From Pyrus communis (taxonomy: Eukaryota > Streptophyta > Magnoliopsida > Rosales > Rosaceae): a stretch of 64,000 nt of DNA. Below the pieces are notes generated by a model. That model was not told the DNA's origin, did no database searches, and saw nothing but the letters and a program-made list of their open reading frames with translations. Of the stretch, positions 32,617-44,960 are shown in pieces. Where the stretch lies: contig NC_084807.1 of assembly GCF_963583255.1 (NCBI RefSeq), forward strand, positions 13,973,072-14,037,071, given 5' to 3'. The position numbers and the translations under genes were made by a program. Position 1 is the stretch's first letter. Every line of letters begins with the position of its first letter.

Positions 32617-34604
32617 TGATAGGAGCATATTTATGCGACTTAAATGGCTTGTTCTCGTACATTTACGTTATGTTTCTTTAGTTATTTTAGTACTTTAAGC
32701 TATTTTCGTGTGTTTGTAGGTCCAAAGGGCTAAAGGAGCAAAAAGATGCATTTTGGAGACTTTTGGAGCACTTTTGGGCTAAGGACGGATAGCTTATGCT
32801 TGAAGCCAAAGTGTTGGACGAAATTGAAGACCTAATTAGAGCCAAAGTGTTGGAACCTTGTTCTCTTTAGTTTTAGGACATTTAAACCTTTCCTAATCCC
32901 AATCATGCCATGCATAACACACATCCATTCTAACACATTGTCATTGCACATGCATTTCCTTCATTAGTTAACCCACAGCACTTATCACTTATCATCACCA
33001 CATATCATATCACTTAATCACTTATCACTTATCATCACCACTTAACCACTTATCATATCATAACCACATATCATATCACTTATCACTTATCACTTAACAT
33101 AACATCCACCTACTTCACCTACAACATCCACTTCACCTACAACATCCACCCACTTCACCTACAACATCCACCTACTTCACCTACAACATCCACTTCACCT
33201 ACAACATCCACCTACTTCACCTACAACATCCACCTACTTCACCTACAAATGACATAGCCATATGTTCCCTCCACTACTCCTATAAATATCCTTGCATTCA
33301 TTCATTCAATTCATATCTCATTCCATTTCACAACACAACACCCCTCAAACACTTCCATTATTCCCTAACCGTGAGTCCCCCTTCCACCATTCCTCATCCA
33401 TTTCCATAATTCCCCAAACCTCACCTTAGACCTTGTGCTACAACAACGAGGAAGATAAGAGGGCCTAAACGTTCATACAATTCAAGTTTGAGTTGTTGGA
33501 ATGTTTAGGTGTTTCTTTGATTTCAAAGTTTAAATTCAATTCTCTTTGTTTTGTACGTATGAGGAATGGAAGAGAAGAATGCCTAAACGTTCATACAATT
33601 CAAGTTTGAGTTGTTGGAATGTTTAGGTGTTTCTTTGATTTCAAAGTTATGAGGAACTAAACCCCCTTTAGCTAGGGGGTGATTCGAAACTATGTTTATA
33701 TTTGCAATATGAATTGATTAACTTTCGTTGGAATTTCATAAGTTGTGGATTCAATTTGTTTAACCGTTTGATTGATAACTTATTTATGAATGTTCATTGA
33801 GATTGCAAGCTTAATTTTCATGCATGAATATGACGCTAGAATATAAGTGAATTTCACCTAATCGTTATGAACTTATATTCACAAGTAGTGGAGGTTGCTT
33901 ATAAACAATCGCGTTAAATGAATTCTTGGCATAAGTTTCATGCGTATTCCATAGTAACGAATGCCTCGTCGATGTTTATGATTTCCGTTGAACTTAATGA
34001 TCTTTGTTGAATGTCTCTATCATGCGTATTCCATAGTTAGGGACTTTGATTAAGAATAATTTGGTTGTAATGCGTATCCCATTCAATCCAATGAATATAG
34101 GGAAATCTGAAGGTTAATTTAAGCGGACCTAATTAACTTGGAGCATTGAGTTTCATAATTTATCGAAAGACCAACTGAGAATCAATCTTGTATGCAAGTG
34201 TAACATGTGTGGAGAAGAACCCCTTGGCTATTCCATCATCCATATTTTATTCACATTCATATTTACATTCTGTTTTAATTGCAATTTGTTCATTTAGTTT
34301 AATTTTGTCAAAACCTAAATCCCCCTTTACTTTAATGTCAAATTAGTTAGAAATCAATTTAGTTTGTGTTTTTAAGAGTTTTGAGTCTTTTGAACTTGTT
34401 AGAATCTGTTTAGTTTATGTTTTAAAGTATTTTTGAATTCTTTGAGTCTAGTTTAGTGTTTTATATTGTTTTTACGTTTTTAAGTCAGTTTCCAAGAGAT
34501 TAACAATCCCTCCTAATCCCCGGTCCAGAACGATCCCTACTTATACATATACTACAATTGATAAAAAGAGGGTTTAATTTGAGTGCGTATAAATTCTCGC
34601 ATCA
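32617..34604 (+). repeat. N2 5' LTR (1988 bp)
   Basis: Edges TGATAGG...TCTCGCATCA. TATA 33281-33288, hairpins 33464-33509 and 33582-33627, U5 block CTAATCCCCGG at 34513-34523 and TATACTACAA at 34548-34557. Confidence 0.95.
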
Positions 34605-34609
34605 AATTT

Positions 34610-34627
34610 TGGCGCCGTTGCCGGGGA
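34610..34627 (+). other. Primer binding site of N2 (tRNA-Asp)
   Basis: TGGCGCCGTTGCCGGGGA five bases after the LTR. Its last bases form the hairpin 34624-34647 (GGGATTAGC, loop AACTTT, GCTAATCCC) and are also complementary to U5 at 34513-34523. Confidence 0.94.
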
Positions 34628-34782
34628 TTAGCAACTTTGCTAATCCCTTGGTTCTTTTCTTTTTTTTGGTTTAGTTGTTTTCGTTTTAGTTTCTAACTTA
34701 ATGTTGTTTTCTTTGTTTGTTGTTACTTTTGATATTTGATTTAGTTCTCTTTCTTTGATTTTAGGTACTAGAGAAGTAAGAT

Positions 34783-35253
34783 ATGGATTTTGCTAGCATT
34801 CAAGCTCAATTGGCAAATCTTACTTCTAAATTGTCGCCGTATGCCGAAAGGACCACAATGCAGAGTGTCCCTACATTTGGTGCTTCATATAGGCAAGGAT
34901 TTCAAGCCAATCAATGTCCACAAAGAGATTGGAGGGATCATTCAAACTCTATATGGTGGGAAGATCAACAAGTTCAACGTGAAGCATATTGGCAACCATA
35001 TGAGGAGTTCTATTCAAGACCTATGCAGCCACCACAACTTCATATGCAATATGCTCAATTAAATTCAAGTTTGCCAATAGATTATAATCAAATTCTTAAT
35101 GAAATAAATTCTTTGGCGCAGGGGTCACAAAATCAAGCCAAGGAGGCTAAACAAGAAGCATATTGGCAACCATATGAGGAGTTCAATACAACACCTATGC
35201 AGCCACCACAACCTCCCCCACAACAATTCCAATCAAGTTCAACAGGTTTTTGA
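34783..35253 (+). pseudogene. N2 gag remnant (156 aa)
   Basis: Small ORF in the gag position. SIQAQLANLTSKLS matches IQSQLANLTSLVS of the P gag, DWRDHSNSIWWE matches GWRDHPNFKWRE, and NSLAQGSQNQAKE matches TLAQGQEKQAKD. The capsid-like domain and zinc knuckle are missing. It holds an internal repeat, EAYWQPYEEF...PMQPPQ, twice (about 68-85 and 126-146). It may still be translated, but it lacks known functional parts. Confidence 0.7.
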
Positions 35254-35687
35254 TTCCCAACCAAGAAGAGAGTAAAAAGGACATCGTGGAAGCCTTCCCA
35301 AAGGAGCAAAATGCTATTCAAATTCTTGGTGCAACACAGCAAGTTTTAGATGGTGTTGAATTCTTCAAAGGACTTTGTACACCAAGAAGAATGATTCAAG
35401 AGAAGGTAGTGGCTGGAGAAGATGTAGAATGCATCAAAGAGGACATATTTGAAACCACAATTCCCAAGGAAGTTGGATTTTATGACACGGGACAAGTCAT
35501 AACTTTCGAAGGGGTGTTTATTCTGGAGTTCATTTTGGAGCACACAGGTAAGCCGCCTCCCCGAATTTCAATTTTCTTTTATACTAACATGTGGTTAATG
35601 ATTCAGGCACCCAATCTGGAATTTAAACTATTACCGGATCATTTCAAGTATCACCGCCCATTCAAAGATAAATTCCATGCTGTTTGA
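35254..35687 (+). pseudogene. N2 protease-region remnant in a second frame
   Basis: Continues in another frame directly after the gag-remnant stop. EFFKGLCTPRRMIQEKVVAGEDV resembles the P segment KFLKELCTNKRKISTKEVVKVGE, and NLEFKLLPDHFKY resembles LELKPLPSHLKY just before RT in P. The protease DLGAS motif is absent, so most of the domain has been deleted. No ATG start. Relic. Confidence 0.65.
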
Positions 35688-35698
35688 TTTAATTTATG

Positions 35699-35729
<31 letters not shown>
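35699..35729 (+). repeat. A homopolymer between N2 gag remnants and antisense ORF
   Basis: About 31 A in a row. On the minus strand it is the T-rich run that follows the antisense stop in the other copies as well, so it is a family feature and not a poly(A) tail of a retrogene. Confidence 0.8.
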
Positions 35730-35730
<1 letters not shown>

Positions 35731-35749
35731 ATGGCAGAATGATGGAGCT

Positions 35750-36445
35750 TCACAAAGGGCGTTTACTTGAAGCCCCACTACTGGGCAAAACTCTAGAAGC
35801 AGGAGGCATAGATGCGGAAGGCATCGGAACAGAAGGCATCGAGGCGGAAGGCATCGGGGCGGAAGGTATCGGAGCGGGAGGCATCAAAGAAGAGGCCTCA
35901 ATACTTGGCCAAACGCTGGATGAGCCCGGAAAAATGTGCTTCTGGAAGTAAGCCGCAAGCCTTTGACGGTCAGTTTGACGGTCACTTTGCATCCGACCAT
36001 TGGATTCTTGTAGCTCATCAAGCTTCCTCTTCATACCCGTCGAATAGTTGTTGGCAAGCACGTGCAAACTTCTATTCTCGTACTTAAGCAGTTTGATCTC
36101 CTGCTTGAGACTTTCCACCTCTGCCATCAAAGATTCCACCTGACGGGAGCGGGCAAGCAGGCGTTGGCCCATGTTGGACACAGAACTCGCACACTGAACA
36201 CTAAGTGCGAGGGATTCTTGAACGGCCAACTCATCGGACCGTCCTGACAGCAGCCTACTATCTTTTGGAGTAAGGAGATTCCTAGCTACTATTGTAGCTG
36301 TTGTGGCGTCCTGCATCACGGAGTCTTCACCTGTAAGAAGACCGTTAGAAGATAAGAAAGAAGGGCGCCATACGTTACCTTGACGCGGCGCGCCCGTATC
36401 ACTGCTAAGGCTCAATTCCAAGCTAAGGTTCGATGGGTTTGCCAT
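35750..36445 (-). CDS. Conserved antisense ORF protein of N2 (231 aa)
   Basis: Fourth copy of the antisense protein; here the element is on the plus strand and the ORF on the minus strand, so the antisense relation holds in both orientations. Same N-terminus and coiled coil, with IKLLKYENRSLH (as in C2) where N1 and C1 have IQQLKYENRSLH, and QTDRQ repeated once. The tail has the longest Met-Pro repeat and ends SSGASSKRPL. A TATA-like CTTTTATAGAG (36556-36566, read on minus) and the CG-rich motif region lie upstream (36450-36830). Function unknown. Confidence 0.72.
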   Translation of the reverse strand: MANPSNLSLELSLSSDTGAPRQGNVWRPSFLSSNGLLTGEDSVMQDATTATIVARNLLTPKDSRLLSGRSDELAVQESLALSVQCASSVSNMGQRLLARSRQVESLMAEVESLKQEIKLLKYENRSLHVLANNYSTGMKRKLDELQESNGRMQSDRQTDRQRLAAYFQKHIFPGSSSVWPSIEASSLMPPAPIPSAPMPSASMPSVPMPSASMPPASRVLPSSGASSKRPL

Positions 36446-37740
36446 TTTTCAAAAGTGTTCAAAGAGAGGGGCGGATGGAGTTAATTCTCAAAGGGCCGGA
36501 GTCGATTTTCAAGAATGGGAATTCTTCAGAGTGTGTTTGTTGTGGTGATAGATAGCTCTATAAAAGCCAAGGCGACGCGTCCACCGATTCAAGAAGCCGG
36601 AATTTCCGGCGTAATTTAGGCGACGCGTTCTCGGCTTTTCAGAAGACGCGTTCAACTTTGTCAAAAGATTTCTGACAAAGCTGAATACACGTGGAGGCCA
36701 TCATCGCAACTACACATCTTTAGCCGACAAGCGCAAAGTTCGGCGACGCTTTCTCTGCTTTTCAGAAGACGTGTGCAGCTTTGTCAAAAGGAGCCGCATC
36801 TGCACTACCACGTGTCGTTCAGAAAGCGAAGGGGCGTCGTTCAGAAATCGAAGGGGCGCCTGCTCAGAAATCGAAGAGGCGTATTCAAAGATCGAAGAGG
36901 CGCCACTATTTCAAAAAAGCCGGATTTGCGGGATCAAAACGTTTGTCGACAAGGGTAAAAAGTACCACCACTTGATATTATCTCTATATATGTCGACCTT
37001 CGTCTTTTATGGCAGGGCAAACCTGAAGAAAATGCCCAACTCTCCCTCACCTCTGAGGGCGCACTCCCAGCAAAGCCTTTCAAAATACTCAATTCTTTCT
37101 TTTTCCCCAAAGATGATACCAGATGCCTGGAGTACATATGACCCAGGAGGAAACGGCAGATTGAAGCATGTGCTGATTCATTCACCGCTTCTTTAAAGCA
37201 AAGGTATCTCATATCATCAAGGTCAAAAGCAAAAGTATCTCATATCATGCTCTTTCCCTGTCTTTTCCTTTGTCTTTGTTATTACTCGCATAGCAAAGTG
37301 AAAGAAGCAATCAGCCGGCACTTGGAGTCAGTCTTCTGTTCTGGAACCGACTGCCTGGAATCCATTCCTGATTGCTTACCTAGCGTTGCTCTCGAGTAGT
37401 CATCTTCAACGGTTGATACACTTCCAGAGAAGGGACCACTTCTGCAAAGGGGAGCAAGTAAGGCAAGGGAAAATGATACATTGAAGCATGTGGAGACAAA
37501 CGTAGGCTGAGTTATCCTCCAACCCTTTTCAATACGAATTGGAAAGATTGAACAAAGAAACAGACCAAAGGAGTAAGCTCAGACCTTCGGGGGAGACCAA
37601 AAGAAGCCTGCTGCCCAGTTCATGAGTAGCACAAAGGAAAATCAACGATGGGAGCAGCGCAATTCAAGAGGAAGCCTGTGGAATCACAAAGATCAAAGCC
37701 TCAATGCAATTACCAAGGAGAAGATGGAATTTACACTCTA
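36446..37740 (-). mobile_element. N2 block upstream of its antisense ORF, including candidate promoter
   Basis: Inverted equivalent of N1 9640-10804, with CACGTG near 36690 and TTTTGACAAAG motifs on the minus strand. Small ORFs on both strands are not conserved between copies. Confidence 0.5.
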
Positions 37741-38796
37741 TAACCAGATTTGCGTCTCTAAACTCTTCTCTTTGTTAATTACATTATGCCATGTTTAGTA
37801 TGTTTAAATGCTTTTTGTGTGTTTACTTATGCTTTGTATGATTTTAAGCTTAAAACATTGAGGACAATGTTTGATTTAAGTGTGGGGGGGTAACTAATGT
37901 TGTTAATGCAAATTCGTGGGATTTTATCGCCCATAACTTCAAATGTTGTTCCTTACTGTTTTAAGGTGTTTTTAAGTTGTTTTAGAGTGTTTTAGTATGT
38001 TTTGTTTTTATAACTCCGAAAATACCATAAAAATTTGAAAAAAATTGTTTTGAAAAGCCTAAAAAGAGTGTTTTGAGTCGTTTTTGTGTGTTTGTGTCTT
38101 AGGGTACCTTCCAACACAATGATAAGGATTTGATTTATAATTGCATGACGGTTTGAAAGAGTTATAAACATAGAGAAAAGTTTGATTTACTCTTGGTATA
38201 TGCTTGGTTATGGTTATAATGTATGACTTCACATGCAATCATAAAAGAAAAAAATTCGTTTTTGTAACATGCTTGAAGGAAGGAACTCAAACAAACGCTA
38301 CAACCCTGAGAGACTTGAGCCTATAACGTTCTTTGGAGAGTATAATATGTGATTTCTTGTTTTCTAAAGTCGTTGCATGATCTCATTATTCTTTGCTTGG
38401 TTACTACTTAGAAGGCGTTTCATCATATAGTTCCAAATGCTAGAACTCATGCCCATTTCATTCAAAGCATGTTATTGATTTGCATAACACATATTCAAGA
38501 AGAAGTTGTGTAGTGACCACCACCATAGCCAAATAGCCTTACTTCCCATACTTCGTATATGTTGTAAGTTTTAACCCCGTTGAGCCTCGTTTTGCCTTTA
38601 TTCCTTGTTTACCCACATCACCCCTTACCTAGCTTAGAGTAGGACTTTCCTATACCCTTGTTCTTAAAGTTTAGTGAGCATGACTTAAATGAATTCCTTT
38701 TGAGTTACATTATGCAAGAAAATGAGTGTGGGGGAGTAAAAGTTTGTTCTTACGTTTATATGTATGTTTTGAGATTCAAAAGAAAAAGAAGAAAAG

Positions 38797-38841
<45 letters not shown>

Positions 38842-39606
38842 GTGAAAATAAGTAAGAATGAACTCACGAGCGTTGATGGTTGAAGAAAGGGTCCAAAAAG
38901 TTGAATATGGCCCTAAGTTTTGTGTGATTTTCCCTTGGGTGTTCAAAGTTGACTTCTGCGTTCTTAAGGGAATTCGAAGTGTCTAATTCAATACTTTGCT
39001 CACTATTGCTTTAAGAATGTTTGTTTATCCTTCACCTTTCATTGTTAGCCAATACCCTAGCCCCGTTACTACCCTTTGACTTCTATATTGAGTGTTATGT
39101 ATTTCAATTGTGGAGTTTGAACTTGGTATGAGCTTATGGTGTCACTGGTTCTCGCGTCTAAGTAGTAGCATTCCATTCATGAGATCATATCTAAACATGC
39201 TTATTAACTCCAGAAAATGCTTTCCTTATTATAACATATGTGAGTGTTCGTCTACATGTTTACATCAATCTTCTCACATATACCTAGTGTAGGGTGTGTA
39301 GTCAGAAAATCTGTGTGAAAAACGAGAGTACATCTAGTAAGAAATTGAGGGAATTCTATAAAGGCATGTTACTACATTTGAAATGTGTTTTAATTGCTTA
39401 ATTGTGAACTAGTATGTGGTGACTATGATTAAGAATGTACTTAAGTGTAAAGATGGCTCAAATCTGTGAGAATAATGATTTTTAACTTGTCATGTGCATT
39501 GGAAGTCCCTGATACGATTGTTGGAAGGTGTAGGTTGTGTTTTGTTCTTTTTGTTTTGTTTTTCTGTTTTGCTCGAGGACTAGCAAAAGCTAAGTGTGGG
39601 GGTATT
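37741..39606 (+). mobile_element. N2 non-coding 3' interior with three polypurine-like tracts
   Basis: 8-bp inverted repeat 37853-37872, tracts 37878-37890 (AAGTGTGGGGGGG), 38724-38734 (GAGTGTGGGGG) and 39592-39606 (next to the LTR). A homopolymer at about 38798-38836. No gene. Confidence 0.85.
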
Positions 39607-41594
39607 TGATAGGAGCATATTTATGCGACTTAAATGGCTTGTTCTCGTACATTTATGTTATGTTTCTTTAGTTATTTTAGTACTTTAAGCTATTTTCGTG
39701 TGTTTGTAGGTCCAAAGGGCTAAAGGAGCAAAAAGATGCATTTTGGAGACTTTTGGAGCACTTTTGGGCTAAGGACGGATAGCTTATGCTTGAAGCCAAA
39801 GTGTTGGACGAAATTGAAGACCTAATTGGAGCCAAAGTGTTGGAACCTTGTTCTCTTTAGTTTTAGGACATTTAAACCTTTCCTAATCCCAATCATGCCA
39901 TGCATAACACACATCCATTCTAACACATTGTCATTGCACATGCATTTCCTTCATTAGTTAACCCACATGCACTTATCACTTATCATCACCACATATCATA
40001 TCACTTAATCACTTATCACTTATCATCACCACTTAACCACTTATCATATCATAACCACATATCATATCACTTATCACTTATCACTTAACATAACATCCAC
40101 CTACTTCACCTACAACATCCACTTCACCTACAACATCCACCCACTTCACCTACAACATCCACCTACTTCACCTACAACATCCACTTCACCTACAACATCC
40201 ACCTACTTCACCTACAACATCCACCTACTTCACCTACAAATGACATAGCCATATGTTCCCTCCACTACTCCTATAAATATCCTTGCATTCATTCATTCAA
40301 TTCATATCTCATTCCATTTCACAACACAACACCCCTCAAACACTTCCATTATTCCCTAACCGTGAGTCCCCCTTCCACCATTCCTCATCCATTTCCATAA
40401 TTCCCCAAACCTCACCTTAGACCTTGTGCTACAACAACGAGGAAGATAAGAGGGCCTAAACGTTCATACAATTCAAGTTTGAGTTGTTGGAATGTTTAGG
40501 TGTTTCTTTGATTTCAAAGTTTAAATTCAATTCTCTTTGTTTTGTACGTATGAGGAATGGAAGAGAAGAATGCCTAAACGTTCATACAATTCAAGTTTGA
40601 GTTGTTGGAATGTTTAGGTGTTTCTTTGATTTCAAAGTTATGAGGAACTAAACCCCCTTTAGCTAGGGGGTGATTCGAAACTATGTTTATATTTGCAATA
40701 TGAATTGATTAACTTTCGTTGGAATTTCATAAGTTGTGGATTCAATTTGTTTAACCGTTTGATTGATAACTTATTTATGAATGTTCATTGAGATTGCAAG
40801 CTTAATTTTCATGCATGAATATGACGCTAGAATATAAGTGAATTTCACCTAATCGTTATGAACTTATATTCACAAGTAGTGGAGGTTGCTTATAAACAAT
40901 CGCGTTAAATGAATTCTTGGCATAAGTTTCATGCGTATTCCATAGTAACGAATGCCTCGTCGATGTTTATGATTTCCGTTGAACTTAATGATCTTTGTTG
41001 AATGTCTCTATCATGCGTATTCCATAGTTAGGGACTTTGATTAAGAATAATTTGGTTGTAATGCGTATCCCATTCAATCCAATGAATATAGGGAAATCTG
41101 AAGGTTAATTTAAGCGGACCTAATTAACTTGGAGCATTGAGTTTCATAATTTATCGAAAGACCAACTGAGAATCAATCTTGTATGCAAGTGTAACATGTG
41201 TGGAGAAGAACCCCTTGGCTATTCCATCATCCATATTTTATTCACATTCATATTTACATTCTGTTTTAATTGCAATTTGTTCATTTAGTTTAATTTTGTC
41301 AAAACCTAAATCCCCCTTTACTTTAATGTCAAATTAGTTAGAAATCAATTTAGTTTGTGTTTTTAAGAGTTTTGAGTCTTTTGAACTTGTTAGAATCTGT
41401 TTAGTTTATGTTTTAAAGTATTTTTGAATTCTTTGAGTCTAGTTTAGTGTTTTATATTGTTTTTACGTTTTTAAGTCAGTTTCCAAGAGATTAACAATCC
41501 CTCCTAATCCCCGGTCCAGAACGATCCCTACTTATACTTATACTACAATTGTCAAAAAGAGGGTTTAATTTATGCGCGTATAATTCTCGCATCA
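39607..41594 (+). repeat. N2 3' LTR (1988 bp)
   Basis: Edges TGATAGG...CTCGCATCA followed by TSD CTCAA. TATA 40272-40279; hairpins 40455-40500 and 40573-40618. Differs from the 5' LTR by a few bases, mainly in the last 70. Confidence 0.95.
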
Positions 41595-43467
41595 CTCAAA
41601 AACGTAAAACAAAGGTTAAAACACTAAACTAGACTCAAAGAATGCAAAACTAACCACTAAAACACTAAAACAAACCAAAAGACTCAAAACATCAACAAAA
41701 CACTCAAAACTGCCTTAAAAACACAATCTGGGCAATTTTGAACACCTAACACTAATTTGGACGAATTTGGGTTATAACTTGAATCAAAACACTTAGAAAC
41801 ACAAACTAAGACACTTTCTAACTAAATTGAAACACTAAAGTAAAGGGGCATTTAGTTTTGATGAAATTAAAATAAAGAAAACAGATTGTAATAAAAACAT
41901 ATTGTAAAAACGAATTTGATGAAAATATGGATGGAATGCTAGCTAGAAGGTTCTTCTCCACACATGTCACACTTGCATACAAGATGATTTTCAGTTGGTC
42001 TTTCGATGAATCATGAAACTCAACACCCCAGGTTAATTAGGTTCGCTTAAATTAACCTTCAAGTTCTCCTTAAGTTAATGAATTGGATGGCACAGCGCAT
42101 ACAACAATTCAAAACATTCTCCAAAAGTCCTTTACGTGAAAAGCACAATAAAGATACAATCAAAGATCATTAAGCAACATGAAAACTATAAGTGTTGACG
42201 AGGCATTCTTACTATGATCAGCATGAAACTAGTGCCAAGAATTCATTTAACGCGATCGTTTATAAGCGACCTCCACTATTTGTGAATATGAGTTTGTAAC
42301 TATTAGGTGAAACTCCCTTATATTCTAGCATCATATTCATGCATGAAAACTAAGCGTGCACTCTCAATAAACATACACGAATAAGTTATCAATCAAGCAG
42401 TTAAACAAATTGAATCCACAACTCATGAAATTCCAACCGAAGGTAATCAATTTATATTGCAAGCATAAACATGGTTTTGAATCACCCACTAGCTAACTAG
42501 GGTTTTAGCCTCGCATGTTCACAGAAAGAGAAACAAAATTGAAATTAAACATAGAGAAGAAAAGATTGATTACACCTAGAACGCCCAACGATTCCACTTT
42601 GAATTTCTGCACGTTCAAGCTCCTCTTTCTTCTTCTCCTTGCTGCGGCATAGAGGTTTTAGGGGATTTTGGAAGGGATTTAGGATGGTATGGTGGTGCGG
42701 CAAGGGTTATGGAAGGTGGTTGCAATGGATGGAAGGTGTATGGAGGTGTAGAATGGTGGCTGGGATGGATGGAAGGCTGCGGCAGAGAGATGGAAGGGTG
42801 ATGGTGGCTGCGGCAAAGAGAGGGAATGATGAATGAATCCTCTAGGGTTCGGCTAAAGTCCAAATATATAAAGGGTTTTCAAAAATTAAAACCCTAGCTT
42901 ATTTTGGTTAACTAAAATTAAGTCAAAGGCTTCTAGAATTAGGAAATCAAATCAGAAATTAAAAGGAAAGTGGCTAAAATATGCGGCTAGGGTTTTAATT
43001 TGAAAGGGGAATGTGTTTAAGTGCAGAAAAATAGGAATTGAGGACCCCCCTTGCACGGCAAGGGATGAGGAGAAAGGGAAAGGTGCGGCAAAGGTCCCTA
43101 AGAGGTCTAGGGCCTTTGTTTTGTGTCCTAAATTGCCTACAAGGCCTTCAAAGTGGCTGGAAAATAAGGTCTTTTAAGATTAGGAAAGGTTACCAAAATG
43201 GGAAACCTTGGCTTAACTTTCCTACTTCAAGTAGGAATCCTTGTTGGAGTAGGAATCCATCTTCAATTAGGAATTCATATTTCTTCAAGTCTTCAACTCA
43301 TTCATTCCTCTTTTGCTCCAAAAGACTCCAATTTGCATCTTCTTGCACACTTTGGCTTTATAATCTGAAAACACACAAAAGTGACTTAAAACACTAAAAT
43401 AACTAAGGAAACACAACATAAATGCAAAAGAACAAGCCAATTAAGTCGCATAAATATGCTCCTATCA
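41595..43467 (-). repeat. H 5' LTR, main part (split by N2)
   Basis: Continues the LTR broken at 31596 and ends at the edge CTATCA (43467). First five bases are the right TSD copy of N2. TATA-like stretch around 42864-42872. The leader hairpin is eroded (about 42570-42615). Older than N2, C1 and N1 by nesting. Confidence 0.92.
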
Positions 43468-44960
43468 CTTATCCAAACCTTATCCAACCTTATCTTATCT
43501 TATCCTATCCTAATCTTTTCCTACCTTAATTCCAACTTCAAAGAGGACTCCTTTTCACATTAAATCACCTAAATATCAAGTTCTAGAAGCCCTATTTTCG
43601 TGCATTAAGTTTATGCCACATGTAACCCTTCTAGAAGTTCTAGAATCTGCCACAAGGACCATTCCTTGTCCTCCTTAGAATCTAATTGAAAGTATCCTTG
43701 TTCTTTGGTGATTTGGAGTCCTAATTCCTCTCATTTTCAGCCCAAATTCGTGCCTCCCCTTCACCCTATAAATACTTGATGCCACAACACCCAAAAATCA
43801 CCACCCTCTACCACAAATTTACACCACACCATCCACCACACCTCAAGAGCCTAAATTCACGCAAATCCCCATTGTTGGCAGCAAGGAAGGAAGGAGGAGC
43901 CACCTGAGTGTTTCTAGGTGTATTCTATCTTTGTTTTTAATGTTTAAGTTTAATTATCTTTGTTTTGCGAACATGTGGAACTAACTTCTTTTTAGTTAGA
44001 GGTGAATTCGAAGCTATGATTATATGTTTTATATGAATTGATTACGTCCAGTTATTGTTTCTTAAGGCATGAATGTGATTTGCTTATCTAAGTTATTAAA
44101 ACTTGTTTATGTATGTGGGTTGGGGGTCGACACTTAATTTGCATGCATGAATTTGATGCTAGAGTATGAGAGGGTTTCACGTAAGAGGTATTCACTTATA
44201 TTCACAAGTAGTGGAGGTTGCTAGTCACAATCGTGTTAAGTAAATCCTTGGTATGAGTCTCATGCATTTCATAGTGATGAATGCCTTGTCAATGCTTATG
44301 ATTTTCATAGAACATAATGACTTTTGACATGTATCTCTATCATGCATTTCACATAGGGAACTTGAGAAAGATAATTTGGTTTGGATGGGTATTCCATCTA
44401 ATTCAATGAAATAAGAAAAATCTGATGGTTAGTTGTGCAATGCAACTAACTTGGGGCGTTGTCATTCATTGTCTAAAGGAATAATAACTGGAAATTCGTT
44501 CATATGCATATGTGTCATGTGTGGAGAAGGACCCTCTAGCTAGCGTATAAACCTATAGTTTTCCGTAATTTCGTCGAAGTTGTTTAGAGTCTTTATAATC
44601 TATTTGTTTTTACCTTAATTTCATCCAAAATCCAATCCCCCTTTACTTTGTTGTGTCAAATTAGTTAGAATTTATCCAAGTTGTGTTTTTAAGTGTTTAA
44701 AGTCAAGTTAAAAGTAATTTTCATCCAAATCACCTTTAGAGTCTAGTTTGAGTCTTTTTGATTGTTTTGTGCTGTTTTGAGTCTTTTTAGTTTGTTTTGA
44801 GTCTTATAAGTCTAGTTAAGTGTTTTTAAGTGTAGTTTAGTGTTTTTCAGTCTTAATTGTGTTGATTAGCATCCCTTCTAATCCCCGGCCTAGAACGATC
44901 CCTACTTTCATATACTACAATCATAGGGTTTTAATTTGAGTGTTAGAATATTTCACATCA
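43468..44960 (+). mobile_element. Q1: old plus-strand LTR into which H inserted (R-U5 and part of U3)
   Basis: Plus-sense LTR body with TATAAATA at about 43768-43775, R with GTGTGGAGAAGG, the U5 block AATCCCCGGCC (about 44881) and an end ATTTCACATCA at 44960. The U3 start is missing because the H insertion point is at 43467; CTTAT (43468-43472) would be H's right TSD. No PBS follows. Diverged from the young LTRs. Confidence 0.8.

Larger units (their letters stand above)
31597..41594 (+). mobile_element. N2: non-autonomous plus-strand LTR element with a partly duplicated 5' LTR
   Basis: 9998 bp between CTCAA duplications (31592-31596, 41595-41599). Order: partial LTR 31597-32616, full LTR 32617-34604, PBS 34610-34627, gag/protease remnants 34783-35687, antisense ORF 35750-36445 (minus), inverted family interior, polypurine tract 39592-39606, 3' LTR 39607-41594. 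Both full LTRs are 1988 bp and nearly identical by eye, so insertion is recent. No RT or integrase. Confidence 0.94.

Noticed and set aside
35699..35729. A run read as the poly(A) tail of a processed host gene
   Set aside because: No host exons precede it and equivalent T/A runs occur after the antisense ORF stop in the other elements.
42615..42863. His/Pro/Ser-rich ORF in the H LTR and similar ones in other LTRs
   Set aside because: Lies in low-complexity LTR leader sequence, not conserved between LTR copies.
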